From contig NZ_CP036403.1 of the NCBI RefSeq assembly GCF_004322775.1, forward strand, positions 3,782,001 through 3,846,000: a stretch of DNA of 64,000 nucleotides. Reading direction: 5' to 3'. Of this stretch, positions 16,231 through 25,704 are shown in pieces. Source of the DNA: Ornithinimicrobium sufpigmenti (lineage in GTDB: Bacteria; Actinomycetota; Actinomycetes; Actinomycetales; Dermatophilaceae). A program made the position numbers and the translations under genes. The notes below the pieces were generated by a model. The model did no database searches, was not told where the DNA came from, and worked only from the letters and a program-made list of their open reading frames with translations. Every line of letters begins with the position of its first letter. Position 1 is the stretch's first letter.

Positions 16231-16892
16231 GCATCCGAGTGGTCATCGCCGACGACCAGAAGCCGGTGCGCGCAGGCATGACGATGTTGTTGTCGGCGGA
16301 GCCCGACATCGAGGTCGTCGGTCAGGCCGAGGACGGTGCGCAGGCGGTGGCGATGACCCACCACCTGCACCCCGACGTGGTCGTCATGGACATCCGCATG
16401 CCCGGCGTGGACGGCATCGAGGCCACCCGGCGGATCACCGCCGACCGGGACGACCCGAACGCGGTCACCACCGTGCTGGTGCTGACCACCTTCGACCAGG
16501 ACGACCTGCTGCACGGCGCACTGCGCGCCGGTGCATCGGGATACATGCTCAAGCACGCGGCCCCCGCCGGCCTGCCCGACGCCGTGCGCGCCGTCGCCGA
16601 CGGCGGCTCCTGGATCGACCCCAGCGTCGCGGGCAAGGTGATCGACACCCTCCGCCAGACGACCCCGATCGACGCGGCCGGCCGACCCAACCTCGACATG
16701 CTGTCCAAGCGGGAGCTGGAAGTACTGCGCCTCATGCGGGATGCCCCGACCAACCCGGAGCTGGCCGCGATGCTCTTCGTCTCCGAGTCGACGGTCAAGA
16801 CGCACATCTCGCGGCTGCTGATGAAGACCGGCTCGCACGACCGGGCCCAGCTCGTCGCCCTCGCCTACCGCTCCGGGCTCGTCCAGCCCTAG
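16227..16892 (+). CDS. Response regulator, NarL/LuxR family
   Basis: 221 residues. Receiver domain: IADDQKPVRAG acidic pocket, phospho-acceptor aspartate in VVVMDIRMPG near residue 54, and the conserved lysine in YMLKHAAP. The C-terminal GerE/LuxR helix-turn-helix begins about residue 153 (LSKRELEVLRLM ... VSESTVKTHISRLL). Translationally coupled to the kinase gene, hence its partner. Targets are not evident; the adjacent dap operon has its own promoter. Confidence 0.93.
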   Translation: MSIRVVIADDQKPVRAGMTMLLSAEPDIEVVGQAEDGAQAVAMTHHLHPDVVVMDIRMPGVDGIEATRRITADRDDPNAVTTVLVLTTFDQDDLLHGALRAGASGYMLKHAAPAGLPDAVRAVADGGSWIDPSVAGKVIDTLRQTTPIDAAGRPNLDMLSKRELEVLRLMRDAPTNPELAAMLFVSESTVKTHISRLLMKTGSHDRAQLVALAYRSGLVQP

Positions 16893-17021
16893 GCTCACGG
16901 CCGTCTCAACTTTCTCGGTGTCGACCGGACGGTGGGACCTCGAAGGGGACCCTCGCGCAGGACATCTTCCTGCCCGCCTCGGTATCACCGAAAAACCTGC
17001 TCTGACCTGCGCAAACGCCGT

Positions 17022-17050
17022 TTGATCTCGGCTCGTGAGCGCCACATACT
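17022..17050 (+). promoter_or_regulatory. Promoter of the dap operon, probably leaderless
   Basis: TTGATC at 17022-17027 and CATACT at 17045-17050 are 17 bases apart, good spacing for a housekeeping sigma factor. The dapB GTG is only six bases after the -10 box, so the transcript likely starts at or beside the start codon. Confidence 0.5.
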
Positions 17051-17056
17051 CATCGG

Positions 17057-17824
17057 GTGCTCACTCTTGGTCTGCTCGGCACCGGACGTCTCGGCACGGC
17101 GATCCGGGCCCTTGCCGACGCCACGGACGACCTCGAGGTCAGGTGGGGGTTCGGCCGGGAAGGCCTGACCGCAGATGCGCCGAGGGTGGACGTCGCGATC
17201 GACGTCAGCACCGCGACGGCGGTGCCTGCTCATCTGCGCTGGGCGCGGGCCACCGGCACCGACCTGGTGATCGGCACCACGGGCTGGGACCCCGCCGTGC
17301 TCTGCCCCGGCGCCGGGGACCTCCGCGTCCTGACCGCTCCCAACTTCTCCCTCGGCGTCGCCCTGCTGAGCCGGCTCGCGCAGGCGCTCGGTGGCTACGC
17401 GACGCACTCCCCCACGCCCGTCGACCTGGCCGTGACCGACACCCACCACCGCCACAAGGTCGACGCACCGAGCGGGACAGCGATTGCCCTGCGTCAGGAG
17501 CTCGCCCGTGGCGCCGGCCGTGCGCCCGAGGACGTCCAGGTCACCAGCCTGCGGCTCGGGGAGGTGGTCGGCGACCACGAGGTCATCGCCTCGTCAGCGC
17601 TGGAGACCCTCACCCTGCGCCACACCGCACACAGCCGTGACCTCTTCGCCGCGGGCGCGCTCACCGCAGCGCGCTGGCTCGCGGACCGGCCCGAGCCTGG
17701 TCTCTACACCCTCGACGACCTCGCCGCCGACCACCTCCGTGGCCTGCTTGCCGGCCCCACGCCCACCTCCTCACCAGCCGGCGCACCTGCCGGCGACCCC
17801 ACCCCCGCCGGGGCACCCGCCTGA
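17057..17824 (+). CDS. dapB: 4-hydroxy-tetrahydrodipicolinate reductase
   Basis: 255 residues. The Rossmann loop GLLGTGRLG opens the protein, DLVIGTTGWD is the nucleotide-side loop, and THHRHKVDAPSGTA near residue 131 is the family signature with catalytic His and Lys; it is the same string as in the Escherichia coli enzyme. The enzyme reduces hydroxy-tetrahydrodipicolinate with NAD(P)H. It is slightly short for the family and ends in an Ala/Pro/Gly-rich tail (SPAGAPAGDPTP) that is probably disordered. First gene of a five-gene operon, with dapA starting 32 bases later. Confidence 0.92.
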   Translation: MLTLGLLGTGRLGTAIRALADATDDLEVRWGFGREGLTADAPRVDVAIDVSTATAVPAHLRWARATGTDLVIGTTGWDPAVLCPGAGDLRVLTAPNFSLGVALLSRLAQALGGYATHSPTPVDLAVTDTHHRHKVDAPSGTAIALRQELARGAGRAPEDVQVTSLRLGEVVGDHEVIASSALETLTLRHTAHSRDLFAAGALTAARWLADRPEPGLYTLDDLAADHLRGLLAGPTPTSSPAGAPAGDPTPAGAPA

Positions 17825-17856
17825 GGCGGGGACCGGCATACCCGAAGGAAGACCCG

Positions 17857-18879
17857 ATGGACACCACCCCGACCGCAGCGCCCTTCACCGGCCTCGGCGT
17901 CGCGCTGGCGACGCCGTTCGGCGCCGGTACCGACGCCGTGGGTGGGGCGCGAAAGCCCGCGGTGGACCACGCCGCCTTCGCGCGGCTGGTCGAGCACGTG
18001 CTCGCCGAGGGGCGCGGAGCCGACTGGCTGGTCGTGCTCGGCTCGACGGGGGAGGCCGCGACCGTGGACGACCGTGAGCGCCGTGCCCTGGTCCGCCAGG
18101 CCGTGGCCATCGCCCGGGCCGGCTCGCGCCACGTCCCCGTCGTGGTCGGGGTCGGTCACAACGACACCGGGCGCACCGGCGAGCTGGCCGCCGCCGCGGC
18201 GGAGGCGGGGGCGGACGGTCTGCTCGTCGTGACGCCGTTCTACAACAAGCCGCAGGTGGGCGGACTCGTCGCGCACTACCGCGCGGTGGCTGCCGCAGCG
18301 CCCGGTCTGCCGATCGTCGCCTACAACGTGCCCGGACGCACCGGCTGCAACATCACCCCGGCGGCGATGCGTCGCCTGTGGGAGATCGACCAGGTGGTGG
18401 CGCTCAAGGAGAGCTCCGGCGACCTGCGGCAGATCGCGCGCCTCTGCCAGGAGGCTCCGGCCGGTCGGGCCGTGCTGGCCGGTGACGACGACCTCGCCCT
18501 GGCCTCGATCGCCGTCGGCGCCCAGGGTCTGGTCTCGGTCTGCGGCAACGTCGCACCCGCCGAGACCGCGGACCTGGTGCGCGCCGCCCGCGCCGGGGAC
18601 CTGGGCTCCGCGCAGGCGACCTTCGCGCTGCTGGCCCCGCTCATGTCGGCCCTCTTCGCCGAGACCAACCCGGTGCCGGTCAAGGCGGCGCTGGCGTGCC
18701 TGGGGCTGACGACCGGGACGGTCCGGCTGCCGCTGGCGCCGGCCGAGCCCGCCACGTGGACGCAGGTGCAGCAGGCACTGTCGGAGCTGCTGGGGGCGCG
18801 CCGCGCGCGGGCCGGGTTGGGCGCCGCGTCCGCGGCGATGCCCACCATCCCCTCGAGCCCTGCGGCGCTGGTGTCGTGA
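17857..18879 (+). CDS. dapA: 4-hydroxy-tetrahydrodipicolinate synthase
   Basis: 340 residues, a class I aldolase TIM barrel. GLGVALATPF opens the barrel, GSTGEAATV is the pyruvate-binding T-T/T-G type loop, YNVPGRTG near residue 155 carries the conserved tyrosine and arginine region, and ALKESSGDL near 184 holds the Schiff-base lysine. It condenses pyruvate with aspartate semialdehyde. The C-terminus is about 30 residues longer than usual with a low-complexity Ala/Ser/Pro end. The ATG follows GAAGGAAG. Its TGA overlaps the dapD GTG by four bases. Confidence 0.92.
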   Translation: MDTTPTAAPFTGLGVALATPFGAGTDAVGGARKPAVDHAAFARLVEHVLAEGRGADWLVVLGSTGEAATVDDRERRALVRQAVAIARAGSRHVPVVVGVGHNDTGRTGELAAAAAEAGADGLLVVTPFYNKPQVGGLVAHYRAVAAAAPGLPIVAYNVPGRTGCNITPAAMRRLWEIDQVVALKESSGDLRQIARLCQEAPAGRAVLAGDDDLALASIAVGAQGLVSVCGNVAPAETADLVRAARAGDLGSAQATFALLAPLMSALFAETNPVPVKAALACLGLTTGTVRLPLAPAEPATWTQVQQALSELLGARRARAGLGAASAAMPTIPSSPAALVS

Positions 18880-19715
18880 GCGCGATGTCGTTGAAGGAGT
18901 TCTTCATCCGCCTTGCGCAGCAGTCGGACAGCGCGGGCTCGGACGGGTCCGCACCGTCGGAGGCCGAGGTCGTGGCCCGCGTCGAGGAGCTGCTGACCCA
19001 GCTGGAGGCCGGCACAGCGCGGGCAGCGACCCGCTCGGCGGACGGCACCTGGCAGGCGCACCCGTGGGTCAAGCACGGCATCCTGACGGCCTTCCGGCAC
19101 AGCGAGACAGTCGAGATGGAATGGCCCGGCGGGGCGGTCGACAAGTCGCTGGTGCCCGCGCGCCAGATGGCACCCGGGGACGGGGTCCGGGTCGTGCCGG
19201 GTGGCACCTCGGTGCGTCGCGGCGCCCACCTGGCCCGGGGCGTGGTGGTCATGCCACCCAGCTACGTCAACGTCGGCGCGTTCGTCGACTCCGGGTCCAT
19301 GGTGGACAGCCACGTGCTGGTCGGCTCCTGCGCGCAGGTCGGCAGCGGCGTCCACCTGTCGGCTGCCGTGCAGCTCGGCGGGGTCCTGGAGCCGGTCGGC
19401 GCACGCCCGGTCGTGGTCGGGGACGACGCCTTCGTCGGTGCCCAGTGCGGGCTCTACGAGGGTGCCGTGGTCCGTGAACGCGCTGTCCTGGCCCCCGGCG
19501 TGGTGCTCACCGGACGCACGACGATCTATGACCTGGTGCACGGACGGGAGCTTCGCGGGGAGGTCCCCTCGGGCGCCGTGGTCGTCCCGGGGACCCGCCC
19601 GGCCAGCGGTGCCTTCGCGGCGGAGCGCGGCCTGTCCCTCTACGCGCCGGTCATCGTCAAGTACCGCGACTCCTCCACCGACGCCTCGACCGTCCTCGAG
19701 GACGCGCTCCGGTGA
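18876..19715 (+). CDS. dapD: Tetrahydrodipicolinate N-succinyltransferase, E. coli type
   Basis: 279 residues from a GTG overlapping the dapA stop; an ATG nine bases later is an alternative. N-terminal helical region, then WQAHPWVKHGILTAFR, as in the proteobacterial enzyme. The left-handed beta-helix follows: VVMPPSYVNVGAFVDSGSMVDS, VGSCAQVG, GGVLEP and SLYAPVIVKYRD. It transfers succinyl from succinyl-CoA to the acyclic form of tetrahydrodipicolinate. The closeness to the E. coli-type protein is odd, because actinobacteria usually carry a distinct DapD subfamily; this suggests transfer or a specialised copy. Confidence 0.88.
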   Translation: MSAMSLKEFFIRLAQQSDSAGSDGSAPSEAEVVARVEELLTQLEAGTARAATRSADGTWQAHPWVKHGILTAFRHSETVEMEWPGGAVDKSLVPARQMAPGDGVRVVPGGTSVRRGAHLARGVVVMPPSYVNVGAFVDSGSMVDSHVLVGSCAQVGSGVHLSAAVQLGGVLEPVGARPVVVGDDAFVGAQCGLYEGAVVRERAVLAPGVVLTGRTTIYDLVHGRELRGEVPSGAVVVPGTRPASGAFAAERGLSLYAPVIVKYRDSSTDASTVLEDALR

Positions 19716-20875
19716 GCCCCGCGAGCCGGGTGGCAGGCCAGCGCCTGTCACCCATCCGCCGCATGGCCGTCGGGGCTCCGTCGGGCACGATCAGCCTCGC
19801 CCTGGGCGAGCCCGGCTGGCCGCTGCCCGACGTCGCCCGGCGGGCACTGGCCGAGGTCGGGCAGAGTGCGGGACCGCTCCCCTACGGACCCAACACGAGC
19901 CGACCCGACCTGGTCCAGGCCATCGCCGCCCACCACTCCTGCTCCTCGGCCGACGAGGTCATGGTCACCTCCGGCAGCCAGGCGGCTCTCTTCGCGCTCT
20001 TCCAGGCGCATGTCGACCCCGGGTCGACGGTGCTGGTCCCTGACCCCGGCTTCGTCTCCTACCCTTCCCTGGCCCGGCTCTGCGGCGCCGATCCGGTCGG
20101 CTACCCGCTGGCCACCGGCGGCCACCTCGACGCGCAGGCCCTGGTCCAGACGCTGGAGGCCCATCCGCAGACCTCGATGGTCGTGCTGTGCCACCCCGCC
20201 AACCCCACGGGAGGTATGGCGTCCGAGACCGACCTGGCGACGGTCGCCGACGCCTGCGCCCGCCGCGGTGTGCTGCTGGTCAGCGACGAGGTCTACCGCG
20301 AGCTCTGGGTGGACGAGCGGCCACCGTCCCTGCACGACGTCGCCGGTGTGGGTGGCGGGGTCGTCCTCGGGTCGATGAGCAAGGCGTTCGGCGCGCCCGG
20401 CCTGCGGCTCGGCTGGGCGGTCGGCGCGGCTGAGGCACTGGCACCGGCCCGCATCGTCCACAACGCGATGACGACCGCTCCAGCGCAGCCCTCGCAAGCC
20501 GGTGCGGTGGCACTGCTCACTGCGGCCGACGAGGTGCTGACAGAGTCCCGGCGCCACGTGCGGGCGCGGTGGGAGACGGTGGCGCAGGTCGCGTCGGCGC
20601 TGACGACCTCGGCCGGCTCTCCTGCCCGGCCTGCACGCGCGGGCATCTACCTGTGGGTGCCGGTCCCAGACAGCTCGCTCACCGCGGCCGACACGGCTCC
20701 GGACGATCCCACCCTCGCCTTCGCCCTGCGCCTGCGTGACGAGGGCGGGGTGACCACCGTCCCCGGCAGCGCCTTCGGCCCCCGCGGGGCCGGCCACCTG
20801 CGGGTCAGCCTCGGCGGCGCGCTCGACGAGCTCGAGGAAGGACTGCGGCGTCTGGCGCCGTGGTGGACGACATGA
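19712..20875 (+). CDS. dapC: N-succinyl-diaminopimelate aminotransferase (class I/II)
   Basis: 387 residues, PLP fold type I. ISLALGEPGWPLP opens it, YGPNTSRPDLVQAIA is the small-domain segment, HPANPTGGM contains the N-P-T-G motif, LVSDEVYRELW has the PLP-nitrogen aspartate and tyrosine, and SMSKAFGAPGLRLGW carries the Schiff-base lysine and downstream arginine. The operon position after dapD makes the amination of N-succinyl-2-amino-6-oxopimelate the natural reading; sequence alone would allow a related amino donor-acceptor pair. Start (GTG) overlaps the dapD stop by four bases. Confidence 0.85.
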   Translation: MSPASRVAGQRLSPIRRMAVGAPSGTISLALGEPGWPLPDVARRALAEVGQSAGPLPYGPNTSRPDLVQAIAAHHSCSSADEVMVTSGSQAALFALFQAHVDPGSTVLVPDPGFVSYPSLARLCGADPVGYPLATGGHLDAQALVQTLEAHPQTSMVVLCHPANPTGGMASETDLATVADACARRGVLLVSDEVYRELWVDERPPSLHDVAGVGGGVVLGSMSKAFGAPGLRLGWAVGAAEALAPARIVHNAMTTAPAQPSQAGAVALLTAADEVLTESRRHVRARWETVAQVASALTTSAGSPARPARAGIYLWVPVPDSSLTAADTAPDDPTLAFALRLRDEGGVTTVPGSAFGPRGAGHLRVSLGGALDELEEGLRRLAPWWTT

Positions 20876-22074
20876 TGCTGACTGCTGCGACGACCGACCT
20901 CTTCGCCTTCGACGCGCCTGCGCTGCAGGAGCTGGCCGCCTCGCAGGCGGGCCCGTTCTTCGCCTACGACCTGGATGCGGCGAGGGAGCGCTTCGGTCGG
21001 CTCCGCTCCCTCCTGCCGGCGCGGGTCCGGCTGGCCTACGCCGTGAAGTCCAACCCCGGTCTGCCGTTGCTGGAGACCTTCGCGGCGGGAGGGGCATGGT
21101 TCGACTGCGCCAGCGCCGGCGAGGTCTCCGCGGTGCTGGCCGCCGGAGGCACCGGGACTGGGATGGTCTTCGCCGGGCCGGCCAAGTCCGAACGGGACCT
21201 GCAGGCAGCCCTCTTCGCCGGCGCCCGCATCCAGGTGGACGGCATCGAGGACGTGGCGCGGCTGCATACCCTGCACACCGGCCGCGACGCGCTGCCGGTG
21301 AGCGTCCGGGTCAACCCCGCCCAGGGTGTGTCGGAGGCCGCCGCCATCATCGGTGGTGGCGGGCCGAGCGCGTTCGGGGTGGACGAGGAGGTGATCGAGG
21401 AGTTCGTGGCCGAGGCGGCGCGGTACGACCGCGTGCAGATCACCGGGCTGCAGGTCTTCGCTGCCAGCAACGAGCTGGACGCCGGGCGGCTGCTGGGCAA
21501 CCACCGCACGACGCTGGCGATCGGGCAGCGCCTGCAGGGGCTGCTCGGGCGGGAGCTGGATCTCATCGACCTGGGTGGCGGCCTCGGGGTCCGGTACGAG
21601 ACGGAGGCGCCGAGCCTGGACGTCCGGTCGCTCGCGGCCGGGCTGGGGCGGGTGCTGGAGGAGAACCCCTGGTTCACCGGTGAGCTGCTGCTGGAGCCGG
21701 GTCGTTGGCTGTCTGCCCCCACCGGCGTCTACTGCGCGCGCGTGGTGCGCACCAAGGTCTCCCGCGGCGAACGGTTCGTCATGCTGGAGGGCGGGATCAA
21801 CCACCTCCTGCGGCCACTGCTGACCGGGCAGTCCTTTCCGTCGCTGGCACTGCGCCCCGGTGTCGGGGTGCTCGGTGGCGAGACAGCGCCCACGACGCTG
21901 GCGGGTCCCCTGTGCACCTCCCTGGACCGGGTCGGCACCGGTGACCTCCCCCTCACCCTCCAGCCGGGAGACGTGGTGGTCTTCGGTCAGGCTGGTGCCT
22001 ACGCCTCCACCCAGGCCATGACGCACTTCCTGTCCCACCCGGCACCTGAGCAGGTCTGGGTCAGCAGTCGCTGA
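20872..22074 (+). CDS. LysA-fold PLP decarboxylase, not of standard diaminopimelate type
   Basis: 400 residues from the ATG at 20872, which overlaps the dapC stop as ATGA; a GTG 12 bases upstream is possible. PLP fold type III: YAVKSNPG with Lys59, the GGGLG phosphate loop and EPGRWLSAP are all in place. Two substrate-side segments deviate. Where diaminopimelate decarboxylases have H-I/V-G-S, this has LQVFAASNEL, and where they have C-E-S-G-D this has C-T-S-L-D (Cys348). The ending FLSHPAPEQV resembles decarboxylases acting on other or carrier-bound amino acids (BtrK and exosortase-linked group, from memory). Last gene of the operon; product uncertain. Confidence 0.8.
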   Translation: MMLTAATTDLFAFDAPALQELAASQAGPFFAYDLDAARERFGRLRSLLPARVRLAYAVKSNPGLPLLETFAAGGAWFDCASAGEVSAVLAAGGTGTGMVFAGPAKSERDLQAALFAGARIQVDGIEDVARLHTLHTGRDALPVSVRVNPAQGVSEAAAIIGGGGPSAFGVDEEVIEEFVAEAARYDRVQITGLQVFAASNELDAGRLLGNHRTTLAIGQRLQGLLGRELDLIDLGGGLGVRYETEAPSLDVRSLAAGLGRVLEENPWFTGELLLEPGRWLSAPTGVYCARVVRTKVSRGERFVMLEGGINHLLRPLLTGQSFPSLALRPGVGVLGGETAPTTLAGPLCTSLDRVGTGDLPLTLQPGDVVVFGQAGAYASTQAMTHFLSHPAPEQVWVSSR

Positions 22075-22120
22075 GTTATGACGGACGGTCCTGCGAGCAG
22101 GGACACGGGTTTCGCACCGG

Positions 22121-22126
22121 TAGTTT
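22121..22126 (+). promoter_or_regulatory. -10 box, probable leaderless transcript
   Basis: TAGTTT ends six bases before the ATG of the small membrane protein gene. There is no ribosome site between them. Confidence 0.4.
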
Positions 22127-22132
22127 TGCCAC

Positions 22133-22342
22133 ATGGACGAGCCACAGCAGCCTGATGAGTCAGCTCCCGACGAGCCAGGCGCTGAGGAGAAGTCAGATTA
22201 TCCGGGCCTCATCTACGGCCTGATCTTCGGCATGATGCTCGGGACGGTCCTGTTCGTCCTCACCGATGAGGTCCTCTGGCTGGCCATCGGCATGCCCCTC
22301 GGCATGGCCGTAGGGGTGGGCTTCGACAGCAGCCGCCGGTAA
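22133..22342 (+). CDS. Small two-helix membrane protein
   Basis: 69 residues. An acidic, proline-rich N-terminus of about 25 residues is followed by two hydrophobic segments (GLIYGLIFGMMLGTVLFVL and LWLAIGMPLGMAVGVGF) and a short basic end, so both ends face the cytoplasm if the charge rule holds. Not recognised. It stands alone between the dap operon and the rml regulator, with its own -10 box. Confidence 0.6.
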   Translation: MDEPQQPDESAPDEPGAEEKSDYPGLIYGLIFGMMLGTVLFVLTDEVLWLAIGMPLGMAVGVGFDSSRR

Positions 22343-22514
22343 GGACTGACGGCGCGAGGCCGCCGAGGATCAGAAGGCTCCCAGTGCGGGGTTTTCGCGA
22401 GACTTCGGCTGAGACTCGCTCGGACATTGACAAGAGCGGGCCGAAGGTAAAGACTTCGCAAAGGCTCACCCGTGACTGAGCCCATCTCCCTGTCTCTTCA
22501 TACCGAGGAGTTCC

Positions 22515-23204
22515 GTGACCCGACATACCTGGCTCATCCCGCTCGACCCTGCGCCAGCTGCCTTCAAGACCACCCTCGGCACCCTCGAGGACTGCGCCAT
22601 CCCGTACATCATCATCGGGCCTGAGCTCGTTCGTGAGCGGCTGGACGAGACGGCGCCGCTCGCCTCCATCGTCCATGGCGGAGCCATCACCCCTGAGCTC
22701 ATGGACGTGCAACGGTGGCTGGCGGAGTTCCACGTGCCCACCTTGGTCCTCGCCGAGCGACTGACCGATCACTACGAAGCGAGCCTTCTCGATCGGGGGG
22801 CCAGGGACGTGGTGGGGCTCCCGGCCTCGACCCGCAAGCTGCGCAGCCGACTGGATGCCCTCGTCCGCTCCGAGCGCCTCGCGCCGGTCGGGTCCAGCCT
22901 GCCCGACTCTGTCTCCGTCGCCGGCACCATGGACATCCACCTGCGTCAGCGCACCGTCGACGTGGGCAGTCGACGGGTGAACCTGACGAAGTCCGAGTTC
23001 GAGATCCTGCTGGCCCTCGCCCTGCATCAGGGGGACGTGATGCCCCGCGCCGAGCTCGCGGTGGCCGCCGGCAACGCCTACCTCAGCGACCGGGCCCTGG
23101 AGTCGCACATCAGCCGCATCCGGATGAAGCTTCGTGCCGCCGGCGCTCCGGATTGCATCGACTCGGTGCGCTCGGTCGGCTACCGGCTGCAGACCGCGCA
23201 GTGA
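22515..23204 (+). CDS. Orphan OmpR-type regulator with a degenerate receiver
   Basis: 229 residues from a GTG after CCGAGGAG. The C-terminal half (from about 130) is a winged helix: VNLTKSEFEILLALALHQGDVMPRAEL, the recognition helix ALESHISRIRMKLR, and the wing SVRSVGYRL. The N-terminal half has the outline of a receiver domain (VPTLVLAER then GARDVVGLPAS) but lacks the phospho-acceptor aspartate (SIVHGGAI at that strand) and the conserved lysine (LPAS where KPF is usual). It therefore probably acts without phosphorylation. No kinase is nearby. It ends 85 bases before rmlB, the likely regulated operon. Confidence 0.75.
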   Translation: MTRHTWLIPLDPAPAAFKTTLGTLEDCAIPYIIIGPELVRERLDETAPLASIVHGGAITPELMDVQRWLAEFHVPTLVLAERLTDHYEASLLDRGARDVVGLPASTRKLRSRLDALVRSERLAPVGSSLPDSVSVAGTMDIHLRQRTVDVGSRRVNLTKSEFEILLALALHQGDVMPRAELAVAAGNAYLSDRALESHISRIRMKLRAAGAPDCIDSVRSVGYRLQTAQ

Positions 23205-23277
23205 GGTCGGGTGCAGATCCGCATCGAGCCGAGCAACACGTCATCCTCAGCCCTCCGACGACGGGTCCCCCACAAGA

Positions 23278-24300
<1,023 letters not shown>

Positions 24301-24303
24301 GCG

Positions 24304-25704
24304 ATGGCTGACCTGGGCCTGCGGCACACCGCGATCCCCGGCCTGCTCGTCCTGGACCTGCAGGTGCACGGTGATGCGCGCGGCTGGTTCAAGGAGAACT
24401 GGCAGCGGGCGAAGATGACCGCCCTCGGGCTGCCGGACTTCGGCCCGGTGCAGCACTCGGTCGCCTACAACGGCCCCGCCGGGGTGACCCGAGGCATCCA
24501 CGCCGAGCCCTGGGACAAGCTGGTCTCGATCGCCCACGGCCGCGCCTTCGGCGCCTGGGTCGACCTGCGCGAAGGACCCACCTTCGGCACGCTGCACACG
24601 GAGGAGCTGGACGAGCACACCGCGGTCTTCGTGCCCCGCGGGGTCGGGAACTCTTACCAGACTCTCGTCGACGGGGTCGTGTACTCCTACCTCGTCAACG
24701 ACCACTGGTCACCCGAAGCGGGCTACACGATGCTCAACCTGGCCGACGAGACCGTGTCCGTGCCCTGGCCGCTCCCGCTGGTGGACGCGGAGGTCTCGGA
24801 CAAGGACCGGGCGCACCCACGGCTCGCCGAGGTGACGCCGGTCCGGGATCGGAAGACCGTCATCATCGGGCGCACAGGACAGCTGGCCCGCGCCCTCGCT
24901 GAGGCCCTGCCGCAGGCGCGCGCCGTCGGCCGGGATGAGCTCGACCTCGCCGACCCCGACTCCATCGCCCGCTTCGACTGGGCCGGCGTCACGACGGTGA
25001 TCAACGCGGCTGCGCACACGGCGGTGGACGTGGCCGAGACTGCGGACGGCCGCCAGGAGGCCTGGGCCGTGAACGCGACCGGTGTGGCTGCGCTGGCACG
25101 GGCGGCGGTCGAGCACGGGTTCACCCTCGTGCACTACTCCAGCGATTACGTCTTCGACGGCACCGCCGACGTCTACCGCGAGACCGACCCGCTCTGCCCG
25201 TTGGGGGTCTACGGACAGTCCAAGGCGGCCGGTGACCTGGCCGTCTCCGTCGTGCCCCGCCACTACCTGATCCGGACGTCGTGGGTCGTGGGCGAAGGGA
25301 AGAACTTCGTCACCACCATGGCCGGACTGGCCGAGCGCGGCGTGACCCCGTCGGTCGTGGCCGACCAGGTGGGCCGGCTCACGTTCACCAGCGACCTGGC
25401 GCACGTCACCGCCCACCTGCTCAGCACGGGCGCCGCGTTCGGCACCTACAACGTCACCAGCACCGGTGAGCCCACCTCCTGGGCGGACGTCGCCCGGGAG
25501 GTCTTCACGCTCCGTGGCGTCGACCCGAGCGCCGTGAGCGACACCACCACGGCCGAGTACACCGCGGGGGCGACCCACCCGGTCGCACCCCGACCGGCCC
25601 GTTCGGTCCTGTCCCTGGACAAGATCACGGCCACCGGCTTCACCCCCACGGACCAGGCGGCCGGGCTGGCCGCATACCTGCACCGAGAGGACGAGCGGCG
25701 ATGA
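24304..25704 (+). CDS. rmlCD: Fused dTDP-4-dehydrorhamnose 3,5-epimerase and reductase
   Basis: 466 residues in two parts. Residues 1-180 are an RmlC cupin: [36 protein letters not shown] (catalytic histidine) and [12 protein letters not shown]. Residues 185-466 are Rml[13 protein letters not shown] nucleotide loop, [21 protein letters not shown] and YGQSKAAGD with the Tyr-x3-Lys pair. One polypeptide would do the third and fourth steps of dTDP-L-rhamnose synthesis. The join shows no frameshift and reads as a real fusion. It overlaps rmlA by four bases. Confidence 0.93.
   Translation: MADLGLRHTAIPGLLVLDLQVHGDARGWFKENWQRAKMTALGLPDFGPVQHSVAYNGPAGVTRGIHAEPWDKLVSIAHGRAFGAWVDLREGPTFGTLHTEELDEHTAVFVPRGVGNSYQTLVDGVVYSYLVNDHWSPEAGYTMLNLADETVSVPWPLPLVDAEVSDKDRAHPRLAEVTPVRDRKTVIIGRTGQLARALAEALPQARAVGRDELDLADPDSIARFDWAGVTTVINAAAHTAVDVAETADGRQEAWAVNATGVAALARAAVEHGFTLVHYSSDYVFDGTADVYRETDPLCPLGVYGQSKAAGDLAVSVVPRHYLIRTSWVVGEGKNFVTTMAGLAERGVTPSVVADQVGRLTFTSDLAHVTAHLLSTGAAFGTYNVTSTGEPTSWADVAREVFTLRGVDPSAVSDTTTAEYTAGATHPVAPRPARSVLSLDKITATGFTPTDQAAGLAAYLHREDERR

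Noticed and set aside
17057..22342. Dap operon as part of a non-ribosomal peptide or polyketide cluster
   Set aside because: No synthetase, carrier protein or tailoring gene lies within the window around it, so a larger assembly-line cluster is not supported.
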